DNA from: an uncultured Eubacteriales bacterium
GTDB lineage: Bacteria; Bacillota; Clostridia; Oscillospirales; Oscillospiraceae
Assembly (NCBI GenBank): GCA_900551995.1
Contig: URXW01000038.1
Coordinates: 1 to 17,166, forward strand
Reading direction: 5' to 3'
Length of the DNA stretch: 17,166 nucleotides
Below are positions 9,300 to 15,629 of this stretch, piece by piece. Position 1 is the stretch's first letter. Every line of letters starts with the position of its first letter. A program made the position numbers and the translations under genes. Under the pieces are notes generated by a model that was given only the letters and a program-made list of their open reading frames with translations, ran no database searches and was not told the DNA's origin.

Positions 9300-10013
9300 A
9301 TGGAGCGTCTGGACAAGGTGCTCGCCGGCACGGGCAGGTGGTCGCGCCGGGAGGTGAAGCTGCTGGTGCGGCAGGGGCTGGTGCGTCTCAACGGCGCGGC
9401 GGCAGGCTCCGCTGAGGAGAAGTGCGACCCGGAGACGGCGGTCATCACCGTGAACGGGGAGACGGTGGTGCTGCGGCGGTTCACCTATGTGCTGCTGCAC
9501 AAGCCCGGCGGCGTGCTCACCGCCACGGAGGATCGGCGGCAGGAGACGGTAATGGAGCTGCTGCCCCAGGAGCTGCGGCGGGTAGGGCTTGCCCCGGTGG
9601 GACGGCTGGACAAGGACACGGAGGGGCTGCTGCTTTTGACCAACGACGGGGAGCTGACCCACCGGCTGTTAAGCCCCAAGTACCACGTGGATAAGCGGTA
9701 TTTTGCCCGCGTGGACGGGCACCTGACGGCGGCGCACGCGGAGGTATTCGCCAAGGGCATGACGCTGGGGGACGGGCTGAAATGCCTGCCGGCGCGGCTG
9801 GAGATATTGCCGGACAACGGGTGCATCGTCACGGTGCGGGAGGGGAAGTTCCATCAGGTGAAAAGGATGCTGGCATCCTGCGGCGCGCCGGTGGTGTATC
9901 TGAAGCGGCTGTCCATGGGGCCGCTGGTGCTGGGGGACGAGCTGGGGCGCGGAGAGCACCGTATGCTGCGGGATGAGGAGGTTGCGGCACTGTACCGGAC
10001 GTGCGGTCTGTGA
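9300..10013 (+). CDS. rsuA: 16S rRNA pseudouridine synthase, RsuA/RluB/RluF family
   Basis: Converts a specific uridine in rRNA to pseudouridine; the RsuA group acts on position 516 of 16S rRNA (E. coli numbering). The 237-residue protein begins with an S4 RNA-binding domain (about 1-48; RLDKVLAG, RREVKLLVRQGLVRLNG). The catalytic domain has LLHKPGGVL and GRLDKDTEGLLLLTNDGEL, with D104 the expected nucleophile. It then has LSPKYHVDKRYFARV and the C-terminal GKFHQVKRMLASCG block, all typical of the family. LSPKYHVDKRYF favours RsuA over RluB or RluF, but the substrate cannot be proven from sequence. The ATG at 9300 has GAAGGGGG (9284-9291) 8 bases upstream. The gene appears monocistronic, divergent from the lipoprotein gene. 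Confidence 0.92.
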   Translation: MERLDKVLAGTGRWSRREVKLLVRQGLVRLNGAAAGSAEEKCDPETAVITVNGETVVLRRFTYVLLHKPGGVLTATEDRRQETVMELLPQELRRVGLAPVGRLDKDTEGLLLLTNDGELTHRLLSPKYHVDKRYFARVDGHLTAAHAEVFAKGMTLGDGLKCLPARLEILPDNGCIVTVREGKFHQVKRMLASCGAPVVYLKRLSMGPLVLGDELGRGEHRMLRDEEVAALYRTCGL

Positions 10014-10029
10014 TTATTTTGACATAACC

Positions 10030-10054
10030 ACAAAAAACGAAGCAAGTTTTTTGT
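10030..10054 (+). terminator. AT-rich hairpin after rsuA, weak terminator candidate
   Basis: ACAAAAAAC (10030-10038) pairs with GTTTTTTGT (10046-10054) around GAAGCAA. The 9-bp stem has only two GC pairs and no separate T tract, so it would be a weak terminator at best. It is the only stem I see between rsuA and the next promoter. Confidence 0.35.
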
Positions 10055-10073
10055 ATAAAAGATAAAAAAATAC

Positions 10074-10102
10074 TTGCAAAACCGTGATTATGACGATATA
10101 AT
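10074..10102 (+). promoter_or_regulatory. Sigma-A promoter for the CdaR/PucR-type regulator
   Basis: TTGCAA (10074-10079), a 17-base spacer and TATAAT (10097-10102). The predicted start near 10109 gives a leader of about 55 bases, with a small ACCC-ACGC-GGGT hairpin (10134-10145) just before the ribosome binding site AGGAGGAG. Confidence 0.85.
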
Positions 10103-10163
10103 AGGAGTGTCAACTGAGCAGATTGCACAAAGTACCCACGCGGGTCATGCAGGAGGAGAGACT

Positions 10164-11258
10164 ATGTCCGGCAGAATTTTTCAGAACTCTGTTCTTCAGT
10201 TCAAGGAAACAACAGACCGCACCATCGGTGTGATCGACGGCGAGGGAACCGTTATCGCGTGCAGCGAGCTGACTGCCATCGGCAAAAAGTGGGGCAAGTA
10301 TGTGGAGCCCATCACTGCGGCAGAGGGTGCCTGCGTTGCTTTGGAGGGCAAGTACTTCAAGGCTCTGCCCAGCTGGAGCAACGCCTTTGACTACGCAGTG
10401 TTCGCCACCGGTGACGACAGCATGAGCCGCACGGTTTGCAGCATGGCGGCGGTGGCGTTGAACTCCGCCAAGAACTACTATGAGGAGAAGCACGACAAGG
10501 GCTCCTTCATCAAGAATATCATCTCCGACAACATCCTGATCAGCGACATCTATATGCGCGCCAAGGAGCTGCACGTCGCCGCAGAGGTGGCGCGGGGCGT
10601 GTTCGTGATCCGTCCGGTGGACGACCGGTTGGACACGGTGCCCGTGGACGTGGTGCAGTCCCTGTACCCCGACCGGCAGAATGATTTCGTCCTCAGTGTG
10701 GGCGAGCACGATGTGGCTCTCATTCACCAGATGGACGAGAACGCCTCCGCCAAGGACATGGAGGTCGTGGCGCAGCGCATTGAGGAGGCTCTCCGCGCTA
10801 ACGGCGAGAGCCGTGTGTTCGTGGGTATCGGCACGCTGGCTCTGCACCTGCGGGATCTGGCGAAGAGTTACAAGGAGGCGCAGATCGCCATTGAGGTGGG
10901 CAAGGTGTTCGACACCGAGCGGTACGTTATCAACTACGAGAATCTGGGTATCGGCCGCCTGATCTATCAGCTGCCCACGACGCTGTGCGAGATGTTCTTG
11001 CAGGAAGTCTTTAAGAAGAATCCCATCGACGCGCTGGATCAGGAGACGCTGTTCACCATCTACAAGTTCTTTGAGAACAATCTGAACGTGTCCGAGACGG
11101 CGCGGAAGCTGTTCGTCCACCGGAACACGCTGGTGTACCGTCTGGAGAAGATCAAGAAGCTGACCGGTCTCGACCTGCGGGAGTTCGACGACGCCATCAC
11201 GTTCAAGGTAGCGTTGATGGTCAAGAAGTATCTCACCAGCCGCGGTATCGACGCGTAA
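10164..11258 (+). CDS. CdaR/PucR-family transcriptional regulator
   Basis: A 364-residue DNA-binding regulator. The N-terminal part (about 1-130) contains RTIGVIDGEGTVIACSE, resembling the sugar-diacid / PAS-like sensing domain of CdaR. The middle (about 140-260) resembles the degenerate GGDEF-like domain of this family (GVFVIRPV, RVFVGIGTLALHLRDLAKSY). The C-terminus (about 295-360) is the PucR-type helix-turn-helix: NVSETARKLFVHRNTLVYRLEKI at 308-330, then TGLDLREFDDAITFKVAL. There is no signal peptide or membrane segment, so it should be cytoplasmic. The start is ATG at 10164 after AGGAGGAG; the frame is open further upstream, but that stretch runs through the promoter. It is an independent unit with its own promoter and terminator, 253 bases ahead of ftsE on the same strand. 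The effector is unknown, and the family name does not prove it senses glycerate or glucarate. Confidence 0.87.
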   Translation: MSGRIFQNSVLQFKETTDRTIGVIDGEGTVIACSELTAIGKKWGKYVEPITAAEGACVALEGKYFKALPSWSNAFDYAVFATGDDSMSRTVCSMAAVALNSAKNYYEEKHDKGSFIKNIISDNILISDIYMRAKELHVAAEVARGVFVIRPVDDRLDTVPVDVVQSLYPDRQNDFVLSVGEHDVALIHQMDENASAKDMEVVAQRIEEALRANGESRVFVGIGTLALHLRDLAKSYKEAQIAIEVGKVFDTERYVINYENLGIGRLIYQLPTTLCEMFLQEVFKKNPIDALDQETLFTIYKFFENNLNVSETARKLFVHRNTLVYRLEKIKKLTGLDLREFDDAITFKVALMVKKYLTSRGIDA

Positions 11259-11268
11259 AGGTACATAC

Positions 11269-11298
11269 AAAAAAGCACCGCTGAGGCGGTGCTTTTTT
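11269..11298 (+). terminator. Intrinsic terminator after the regulator gene
   Basis: GCACCGC (11275-11281) pairs with GCGGTGC (11286-11292) around TGAG, flanked by six A upstream and six T downstream. It starts 10 bases after the stop and separates the regulator from ftsE. It also reads as a terminator on the minus strand. Confidence 0.95.
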
Positions 11299-11423
11299 CG
11301 TGGGCGGAGGCGGGGAGGGGAACAAATTTCCGGCGGGCTGCGTCGAAAAAACAGGGATATTTTACGGGCTACGGGACGGGGAAGCGGCGGCGAAAAATTA
11401 AAATAATTTCATGTCATTTCCTG

Positions 11424-11452
11424 TTGCCATTTTGTAACTATTTATATATAAT
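11424..11452 (+). promoter_or_regulatory. Sigma-A promoter for ftsE-ftsX-M23 operon
   Basis: TTGCCA (11424-11429), a 17-base spacer and TATAAT (11447-11452) in an AT-rich patch. The predicted start near 11459 gives a 53-base leader. The leader opens with TTGTGG (11458-11463), which pairs with CCACAA (11474-11479). The 120 bases between the regulator terminator and this promoter hold no ORF or motif I can support. Confidence 0.85.
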
Positions 11453-11511
11453 GGTATTTGTGGTTGTATTTAGCCACAATATGTTGCATTTTGACGGACA
11501 GGAGCGTTGCT

Positions 11512-12189
11512 ATGATTCGTTTGATAGACGCGGAAAAGATATACGACAACGGGACGCACGCCCTGCAGGGCGTATCCTTTACGGTGGAGGACGGGGAGTT
11601 TGCCTTTCTGGTGGGGCCCTCCGGCTCCGGAAAATCCACCATTATCAAGCTGCTCACCGGAGAGGTGGTGCCCACGGCGGGGCGCGTTATGGTCAATGGC
11701 TTCTCCATGAGCCGTATCTCCGAGCGGCAGCTGCCCTATATGCGCCGCACCATCGGCGTGATCTTTCAGGATTTCCGGCTGATCCCCAACAAGACCGTCC
11801 ACGACAATCTGGCTCTTGCCATGCGTGCGGTGGGGGCGTCCCAGCGGGAGCTGAAAAACCGGATACCCTACGTGCTGGAGCTGGTGGGGCTGGCGGACAA
11901 GGAAAATTCCTATCCGGATCAGCTGTCCGGCGGCGAGCAGCAGCGCGTCGCCATTGCCCGGGCGTTGGTGAACAACCCCAGCACCATCGTGGCGGACGAG
12001 CCGACGGGAAACCTCGACCCCGCAAGGTCGCTGGAGATCATGACGCTGCTGGAGCGCATCAATGCACTGGGCACCACGGTCATCGTTGTGACCCACGAGC
12101 GGGGGCTGGTCAACCACTTCAATAAGCGCATCATCCTGCTCAACGAGGGCCGCGTCATCGGCGACGGCATGGGCAGCTACGAGGTATGA
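11512..12189 (+). CDS. ftsE: Cell division ATP-binding protein FtsE
   Basis: ATPase of the FtsEX complex, an ABC-type machine that transmits conformational change across the membrane to activate peptidoglycan hydrolases rather than moving a substrate. The protein is 225 residues, close to the family norm of 220-230. Motifs are Walker A GPSGSGKST at 35-43, Q-loop Q86 (IFQDFRLI), signature LSGGEQQR at 138-145, Walker B with ADEP and catalytic E163, and switch histidine H195 (VVTHE). IFQDFRLIPNKTV is characteristic of FtsE within the ABC family. The start is ATG at 11512 with AGGAG at 11500-11504; earlier in-frame codons lie in the promoter leader. ftsX begins 3 bases after its stop, implying translational coupling. 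Confidence 0.97.
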   Translation: MIRLIDAEKIYDNGTHALQGVSFTVEDGEFAFLVGPSGSGKSTIIKLLTGEVVPTAGRVMVNGFSMSRISERQLPYMRRTIGVIFQDFRLIPNKTVHDNLALAMRAVGASQRELKNRIPYVLELVGLADKENSYPDQLSGGEQQRVAIARALVNNPSTIVADEPTGNLDPARSLEIMTLLERINALGTTVIVVTHERGLVNHFNKRIILLNEGRVIGDGMGSYEV

Positions 12190-12192
12190 CGT

Positions 12193-13077
12193 ATGGAGCA
12201 TAATTTCAAGTTTTTCGTCAAAGAGGGCGCGGGGAATATGTTCTCCCATGGGTTCATGTCCTTTGCCGCCATTGGCGTTACGGTGGCGTGTCTGCTGATC
12301 ATGGGCACCTTTACGCTGGTGGCGTATAACGCCAACGAGAATCTGGCGGACTTGCAGCAGGAGAACGCCGTGGTGGCGTTCGTGGACGAGACGCTGGATG
12401 AGCCGGAGGCCCGCGCCTTGCAGGCGAAGGTGGAGAGCACCGACAATGTGGCGGACTGCCAGTTCGTCACCCGGACGGAGGCGCGGGACGCCTACGTGGA
12501 GAAGTACGACGACGAGGGCGTGTACGGCGACCTGGATCCCACGGTGTTCCGCCACCGGTTCGTGATCCACGTGACCGACCCGGATCGCATTATGGAGACG
12601 AAGGCCGCTGTGGATAACATTCCCGGCATTGCCAAGGCGCGGGCGGACGAGGCGGTGGCAAACGGCTTTACCACCGTCCGCAACGTGGCGGGCGTGATCT
12701 CCATCGCGCTGATCGCCATACTGCTGCTGGTGTCGGTGTTTATTATCTCCAACACCATTAAGCTGACCACCTTTGACCGGCGGGACGAGATCGCCATTAT
12801 GAAGATGGTGGGAGCCACCAACGGGTTTATCCGCTGGCCCTTCGTGTATGAGGGACTGCTGCTGGGGATGTTCAGCGCGGTCATCGCCTTCGGCTTGCAG
12901 TGGGGGCTGTATGCCGCCGTGGCAAAGGGTATCGCCAATTCCGACAGCTTGCAGATCCTGACGGTGGTGCCCTTTGAGAAGATCTGGCAGTTCGTGGCCC
13001 CGGTGTTTCTCGGTGCCGGTATTCTGGTGGGTGTGGGCGGCAGTCTGACGGCCATCCGCCGCTTCCTCCGGGTGTGA
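12193..13077 (+). CDS. ftsX: Cell division permease-like protein FtsX
   Basis: Membrane partner of FtsE. The 294-residue protein has the FtsX layout: a cytoplasmic N-terminus, TM1 (about 23-45), an extracellular loop of about 120 residues (46-165) that in other species contacts the hydrolase, then TM2 (167-188), TM3 (219-243) and TM4 (266-288). Diagnostic pieces are SFAAIGVTVACLLIMG in TM1, SNTIKLTTFDRRDEIAIMKMVGATN after TM2 (the cytoplasmic coupling segment of MacB/FtsX-like permeases), and WPFVYEGLLLGMFSA. There are only 3 bases between ftsE and this start. The M23 gene follows after 16 bases, so all three are almost certainly one operon with the hydrolase as the FtsEX output. Confidence 0.96.
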   Translation: MEHNFKFFVKEGAGNMFSHGFMSFAAIGVTVACLLIMGTFTLVAYNANENLADLQQENAVVAFVDETLDEPEARALQAKVESTDNVADCQFVTRTEARDAYVEKYDDEGVYGDLDPTVFRHRFVIHVTDPDRIMETKAAVDNIPGIAKARADEAVANGFTTVRNVAGVISIALIAILLLVSVFIISNTIKLTTFDRRDEIAIMKMVGATNGFIRWPFVYEGLLLGMFSAVIAFGLQWGLYAAVAKGIANSDSLQILTVVPFEKIWQFVAPVFLGAGILVGVGGSLTAIRRFLRV

Positions 13078-13093
13078 GAAAGGAGCATTGCCC

Positions 13094-14275
13094 ATGAAGT
13101 TTGGGAAACGAGTCCTCTGCGCCGCGCTGGCCCTGCTGTTGCTGCTGACGGCGGCAGCGGCGGTGGCTGTCCGTCCCGCCTACGCGGAAAAGACGGAGGA
13201 GCAGCTGGCGGAGGAGCAGCGCAAGGCGGCGCAGATCGCCGCGCTGGAGCAGAAGAAAAAGGAGCAGCAGGCGAAGCTGAAGGATCTGGAAAAGCAGATC
13301 TCCGAGGCGAAGGCGAAGAAAAACGACGTCATGGAGACGAAAAAGCTGCTGGATCAGCGGAACCAGCTGCTGCTGGAGCAGATCGAGGACACCCAGAACC
13401 AGATCGACGACGCCGCCGCCCAGATCGCCCGGTACGAGATGCTGGAGCAGGAGCAGTATGAGCTGTTCTGCCGGCAGGTTCGCAGCGAGGAGGAGCGGGG
13501 AAGTCTCAGCTATCTCTCGGTGTTGTTCAAGGCGAGCAGTATGTCCGACCTGCTGAACCGCATGGAATTCGTCAATGAGGTGGCGGAGTACAACAAAAGG
13601 CTGATCGCCGCCATGAAGGAGACGCGGGAGAACATCGCGGAGGAAAAGGCGGCCATGGAGGCGAAGGAGGCGGAGCTTGGTCAGCAGCAGAGCGAGCTGC
13701 AGGCGAAGCTGACGGAGACCACCAACCTGATGAACGAGTACGCCGCCGACCAGAAGAAGCTGGAGGCGATCTACGCCGCCGAGGAAAAGGCGGGAAAGGA
13801 GATCGCCGCGGAGATCGACCGGCTGCTGGCGGAATCCGACGTGGTGCCCAGCAACGAGGGCTTCATCTGGCCTGTCAATACCAGCAAGAAGATCAGCTCG
13901 CCCATCGGCAACCGTGTCGCCCCCGGCGGCTTCGGCAGCACGAACCACAAGGGTGTGGACATCTGCAACGTGGGCTTCACCAGCAGCGTGTTCGCCGTGA
14001 AGAGCGGCAAGGTGCTGCTGACCAACACCAGCGGCTACGGCGGCGGGTACGGCAACTACGTGGTCATCGACCACGGCGGCGGCGTGACGACGCTGTACGC
14101 CCACATGAGCGTGGTGAAGGTATCCGAGGGGCAGATGGTGTCCCAGGGCACGGTGCTGGGTATTACCGGCTCCACCGGAGCCTCCACAGGCCCCCATCTC
14201 CACTATGAGGTGCGTATCAACGGCGTGTACCAGAATCCGCTGAACTATCTGGCGGGGTATATTGCGGCGTGGTAA
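13094..14275 (+). CDS. Secreted coiled-coil M23 (LytM) peptidase, PcsB/CwlO-like
   Basis: A predicted peptidoglycan hydrolase of 393 residues. A Sec signal peptide (basic KFGKR, then a Leu/Ala-rich core, probable cleavage after AYA near residue 31) is followed by long Glu/Lys/Gln-rich coiled coils (about 32-120 and 165-250). These are separated by a segment, SYLSVLFKASSMSDLLNRME, typical of PcsB/CwlO-type proteins. The C-terminal M23 domain (about 256-393) keeps its zinc and catalytic residues: H285 and D289 (NHKGVD), H337 (YAHMS), H368 and H370 (GPHLHYE). By analogy with PcsB and CwlO, the coiled coil would dock on the FtsX outer loop and FtsEX would switch the peptidase on; catalytic residues suggest endopeptidase activity on cross-linked peptides. 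The start is ATG at 13094 with AAAGGAG 8 bases upstream; a TTG at 13088 is too close to that site. A terminator follows. Confidence 0.93.
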   Translation: MKFGKRVLCAALALLLLLTAAAAVAVRPAYAEKTEEQLAEEQRKAAQIAALEQKKKEQQAKLKDLEKQISEAKAKKNDVMETKKLLDQRNQLLLEQIEDTQNQIDDAAAQIARYEMLEQEQYELFCRQVRSEEERGSLSYLSVLFKASSMSDLLNRMEFVNEVAEYNKRLIAAMKETRENIAEEKAAMEAKEAELGQQQSELQAKLTETTNLMNEYAADQKKLEAIYAAEEKAGKEIAAEIDRLLAESDVVPSNEGFIWPVNTSKKISSPIGNRVAPGGFGSTNHKGVDICNVGFTSSVFAVKSGKVLLTNTSGYGGGYGNYVVIDHGGGVTTLYAHMSVVKVSEGQMVSQGTVLGITGSTGASTGPHLHYEVRINGVYQNPLNYLAGYIAAW

Positions 14276-14298
14276 AGCGCAGGCTATAAGGCATATTG

Positions 14299-14334
14299 AA
14301 AATGCTGTCCCATACAATGGGACAGCATTTTTTT
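14299..14334 (+). terminator. Intrinsic terminator of the ftsE-ftsX-M23 operon
   Basis: ATGCTGTCCCA pairs with TGGGACAGCAT around TACAA, with an A run before and seven T after (14328-14334). It starts 24 bases after the M23 stop and ends only 17 bases before the next start codon. Confidence 0.95.
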
Positions 14335-14351
14335 GCGGGAGAGGGGACACC

Positions 14352-15053
14352 ATGATAGTTTACATAACACAAGCGAGACGGACGGAACTGTCTGCGGTGG
14401 AGGTGGAGGGGCTTCCCCTGTGGCGGCTGGCCGTGGGCGGCGGATTTTTGGCGCGGCGGCGGGCGGCGGGACTGCTGGAAAAGCTGTACGACGGAGGGAC
14501 GCGGCGGTGCGTCTGCCCGGAGGGACTGCGGATGCTGCCGCTGCGGGCGGGGATCACGCCGGTGGGTGCGCTGCCCTTCCGCAGAGCGGTGGCGGGGCAG
14601 CTGCTGGACGTTCTGTGCCCGGAGGGGCTGGGGGGTGGCTGCGCCGTGCTGCGGTGCGGCGGGAGCGGGGAGGAGACGGCACGCGGTCTGCTGCCGGTGC
14701 TGTCGTCCCGGGCAAGGTACGTGCGTCTGGAGGGGGAGGGGACGGCGTCGCTGGCACGGGAGCTGATGTACCGCTGGGGCATCGCCGCCGGGGACGGCGG
14801 GCGGGCGGCGGCGGTGACGGTGCTGTGCGGCGAGGGGTGCCGTGTGCCGGAGGGGAGGACGCTGTACCTGACGGGGGACTGTGGGCGGTACCAGCGTTGG
14901 GCGTGGACAGCCCCACGGGGAGAGGGTGCGGCGGTGGCAGTGACGGAGGAGCTGGCAGGTGTGCTGCTGGAGGCGGGGAAATGGGAGGCATCGGACATTC
15001 ATATCATATCCTTGCTTGACATACGGGGGGAAAATCACTATAATGCAACGTGA
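14352..15053 (+). CDS. Unrecognised G-rich protein upstream of greA
   Basis: A 233-residue reading frame, MIVYITQARRTELSAVEVEG to the end HYNAT, that I cannot assign to a family. It has no signal peptide or membrane segment. Alternating hydrophobic strands and helices (CAVLRCGGSGEETARGLLPVL, AAAVTVLCGEG, GRTLYLTGD) look like an alpha/beta, possibly Rossmann-like, fold, but I see no catalytic motif. Cysteines are frequent. The coding strand is very G-rich: the 60-base blocks at 14401 and 14641 contain 45 and 48 G+C, well above neighbouring genes by eye. GGAGAGGGGAC, 3-13 bases before ATG, is an acceptable ribosome binding site. A strong terminator ends 17 bases before the start, so its promoter is unclear; read-through is possible. 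The last codons contain the greA promoter. The uninterrupted frame and conserved-looking strands favour a real gene, but high GC also favours spurious ORFs. Confidence 0.66.
   Translation: MIVYITQARRTELSAVEVEGLPLWRLAVGGGFLARRRAAGLLEKLYDGGTRRCVCPEGLRMLPLRAGITPVGALPFRRAVAGQLLDVLCPEGLGGGCAVLRCGGSGEETARGLLPVLSSRARYVRLEGEGTASLARELMYRWGIAAGDGGRAAAVTVLCGEGCRVPEGRTLYLTGDCGRYQRWAWTAPRGEGAAVAVTEELAGVLLEAGKWEASDIHIISLLDIRGENHYNAT
15016..15044 (+). promoter_or_regulatory. Perfect-consensus sigma-A promoter for greA-lysS
   Basis: TTGACA (15016-15021), a 17-base spacer and TATAAT (15039-15044): both hexamers are exact. It lies wholly within the last codons of the preceding reading frame. The predicted start near 15051 gives a 60-base leader. 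Confidence 0.94.
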
Positions 15054-15067
15054 CATATTGTTTATAT

Positions 15068-15094
15068 CCCGCGCAGCGGGTATCCTAACGGATA
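15068..15094 (+). promoter_or_regulatory. Two adjacent small hairpins in the greA leader
   Basis: CCCGC-GCA-GCGGG (15068-15080) is followed immediately by TATCC-TAAC-GGATA (15081-15094). The second ends a few bases before the ribosome binding site AAAGGGA. There is no T tract. They may stabilise the mRNA or modulate translation. Confidence 0.45.
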
Positions 15095-15110
15095 GAAAGG
15101 GAAGTGCAGC

Positions 15111-15587
15111 ATGGCAAAGGAATTCAAAATGAGTCAGGCTCGCTACGACGAGCTGAAACAGGAGCTGGATTACAGCAAGACCACCCGCGCCGACGAGGTG
15201 GCGGAGCTTATCAAGGAAGCCCGCGGCTTCGGCGACCTCAGCGAGAACAGCGAGTACGACGAGGCGAAGAACGAGCAGGGCAAGCTCTATTCCCGTATTG
15301 CCGAGCTGGAGGACATCCTGCTCCACGCGGTCATCGTGGACGAGTCCGAGACGGACTCTGACAAGATCTCCATCGGCTGCACCGTCACCGTGACGAATCT
15401 GGATATGCGAAAGCAGATGCCCGCCTATAAGATCGTCGGCTCACAGGAGGCCGATGTGATGAGCCGCGCCATCAGCGAGGACTCCCCCTTTGGCAAGGCA
15501 CTGATGGGGCGCAAGGCGGGCGATGAAGTGACGGTGGAGGCTCCCAAGGGCGTTATCCACTACCGTATTGACACCATAGAGAGATAA
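15111..15587 (+). CDS. greA: Transcription elongation factor GreA
   Basis: Rescues backtracked RNA polymerase by inserting its coiled-coil tip into the secondary channel and stimulating cleavage of the RNA 3' end. The 158-residue length is standard. The N-terminal coiled coil (about 8-75) carries the tip motif GDLSENSEYDEAK with D42 and E45, equivalent to the Mg-coordinating D41 and E44 of E. coli. The C-terminal FKBP-like domain has SPFGKALMGRKAGDEVTVEAP followed by the closing strand HYRIDTIER. The start is ATG at 15111 with AAAGGGA upstream. It has its own consensus promoter and is followed 42 bases later by lysS, a pairing common in Clostridia, so the two are probably co-transcribed. Confidence 0.97.
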   Translation: MAKEFKMSQARYDELKQELDYSKTTRADEVAELIKEARGFGDLSENSEYDEAKNEQGKLYSRIAELEDILLHAVIVDESETDSDKISIGCTVTVTNLDMRKQMPAYKIVGSQEADVMSRAISEDSPFGKALMGRKAGDEVTVEAPKGVIHYRIDTIER

Positions 15588-15588
15588 A

Positions 15589-15604
15589 CCGCCGATCCCG
15601 GCGG
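15589..15604 (+). promoter_or_regulatory. GC hairpin in the greA-lysS spacer
   Basis: CCGCCG (15589-15594) pairs with CGGCGG (15599-15604) around ATCC, starting just after the greA stop. There is no T tract, so it is not an intrinsic terminator. It ends 11 bases before the lysS ribosome binding site AAAGGAGG (15616-15623). Confidence 0.4.
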
Positions 15605-15629
15605 ACGGATATACAAAGGAGGCTGCATT

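Noticed and set aside
10019..10024. Perfect TTGACA hexamer after rsuA
   Set aside because: No -10 box at 16-18 bases; the nearest TATAAA (10054) is 29 bases away. The promoter at 10074-10102 explains the regulator gene.
11470..13095. Minus-strand open frame opposite ftsE and ftsX (541 codons)
   Set aside because: Antisense of two clearly real genes with intact motifs; composition rich in His, Arg and Gln, no domain.
14262..14290. TTGCGG-17-TATAAG as a promoter for the G-rich gene
   Set aside because: The -35 match is poor (3/6) and the transcript would start at the terminator hairpin 14299-14334, so use as a promoter is doubtful.
14217..15326. Minus-strand open frame overlapping the G-rich gene and greA
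   Set aside because: Crosses a terminator, the greA promoter and the greA coding region in antisense, and is low complexity. The plus-strand frame at 14352 is the better candidate.
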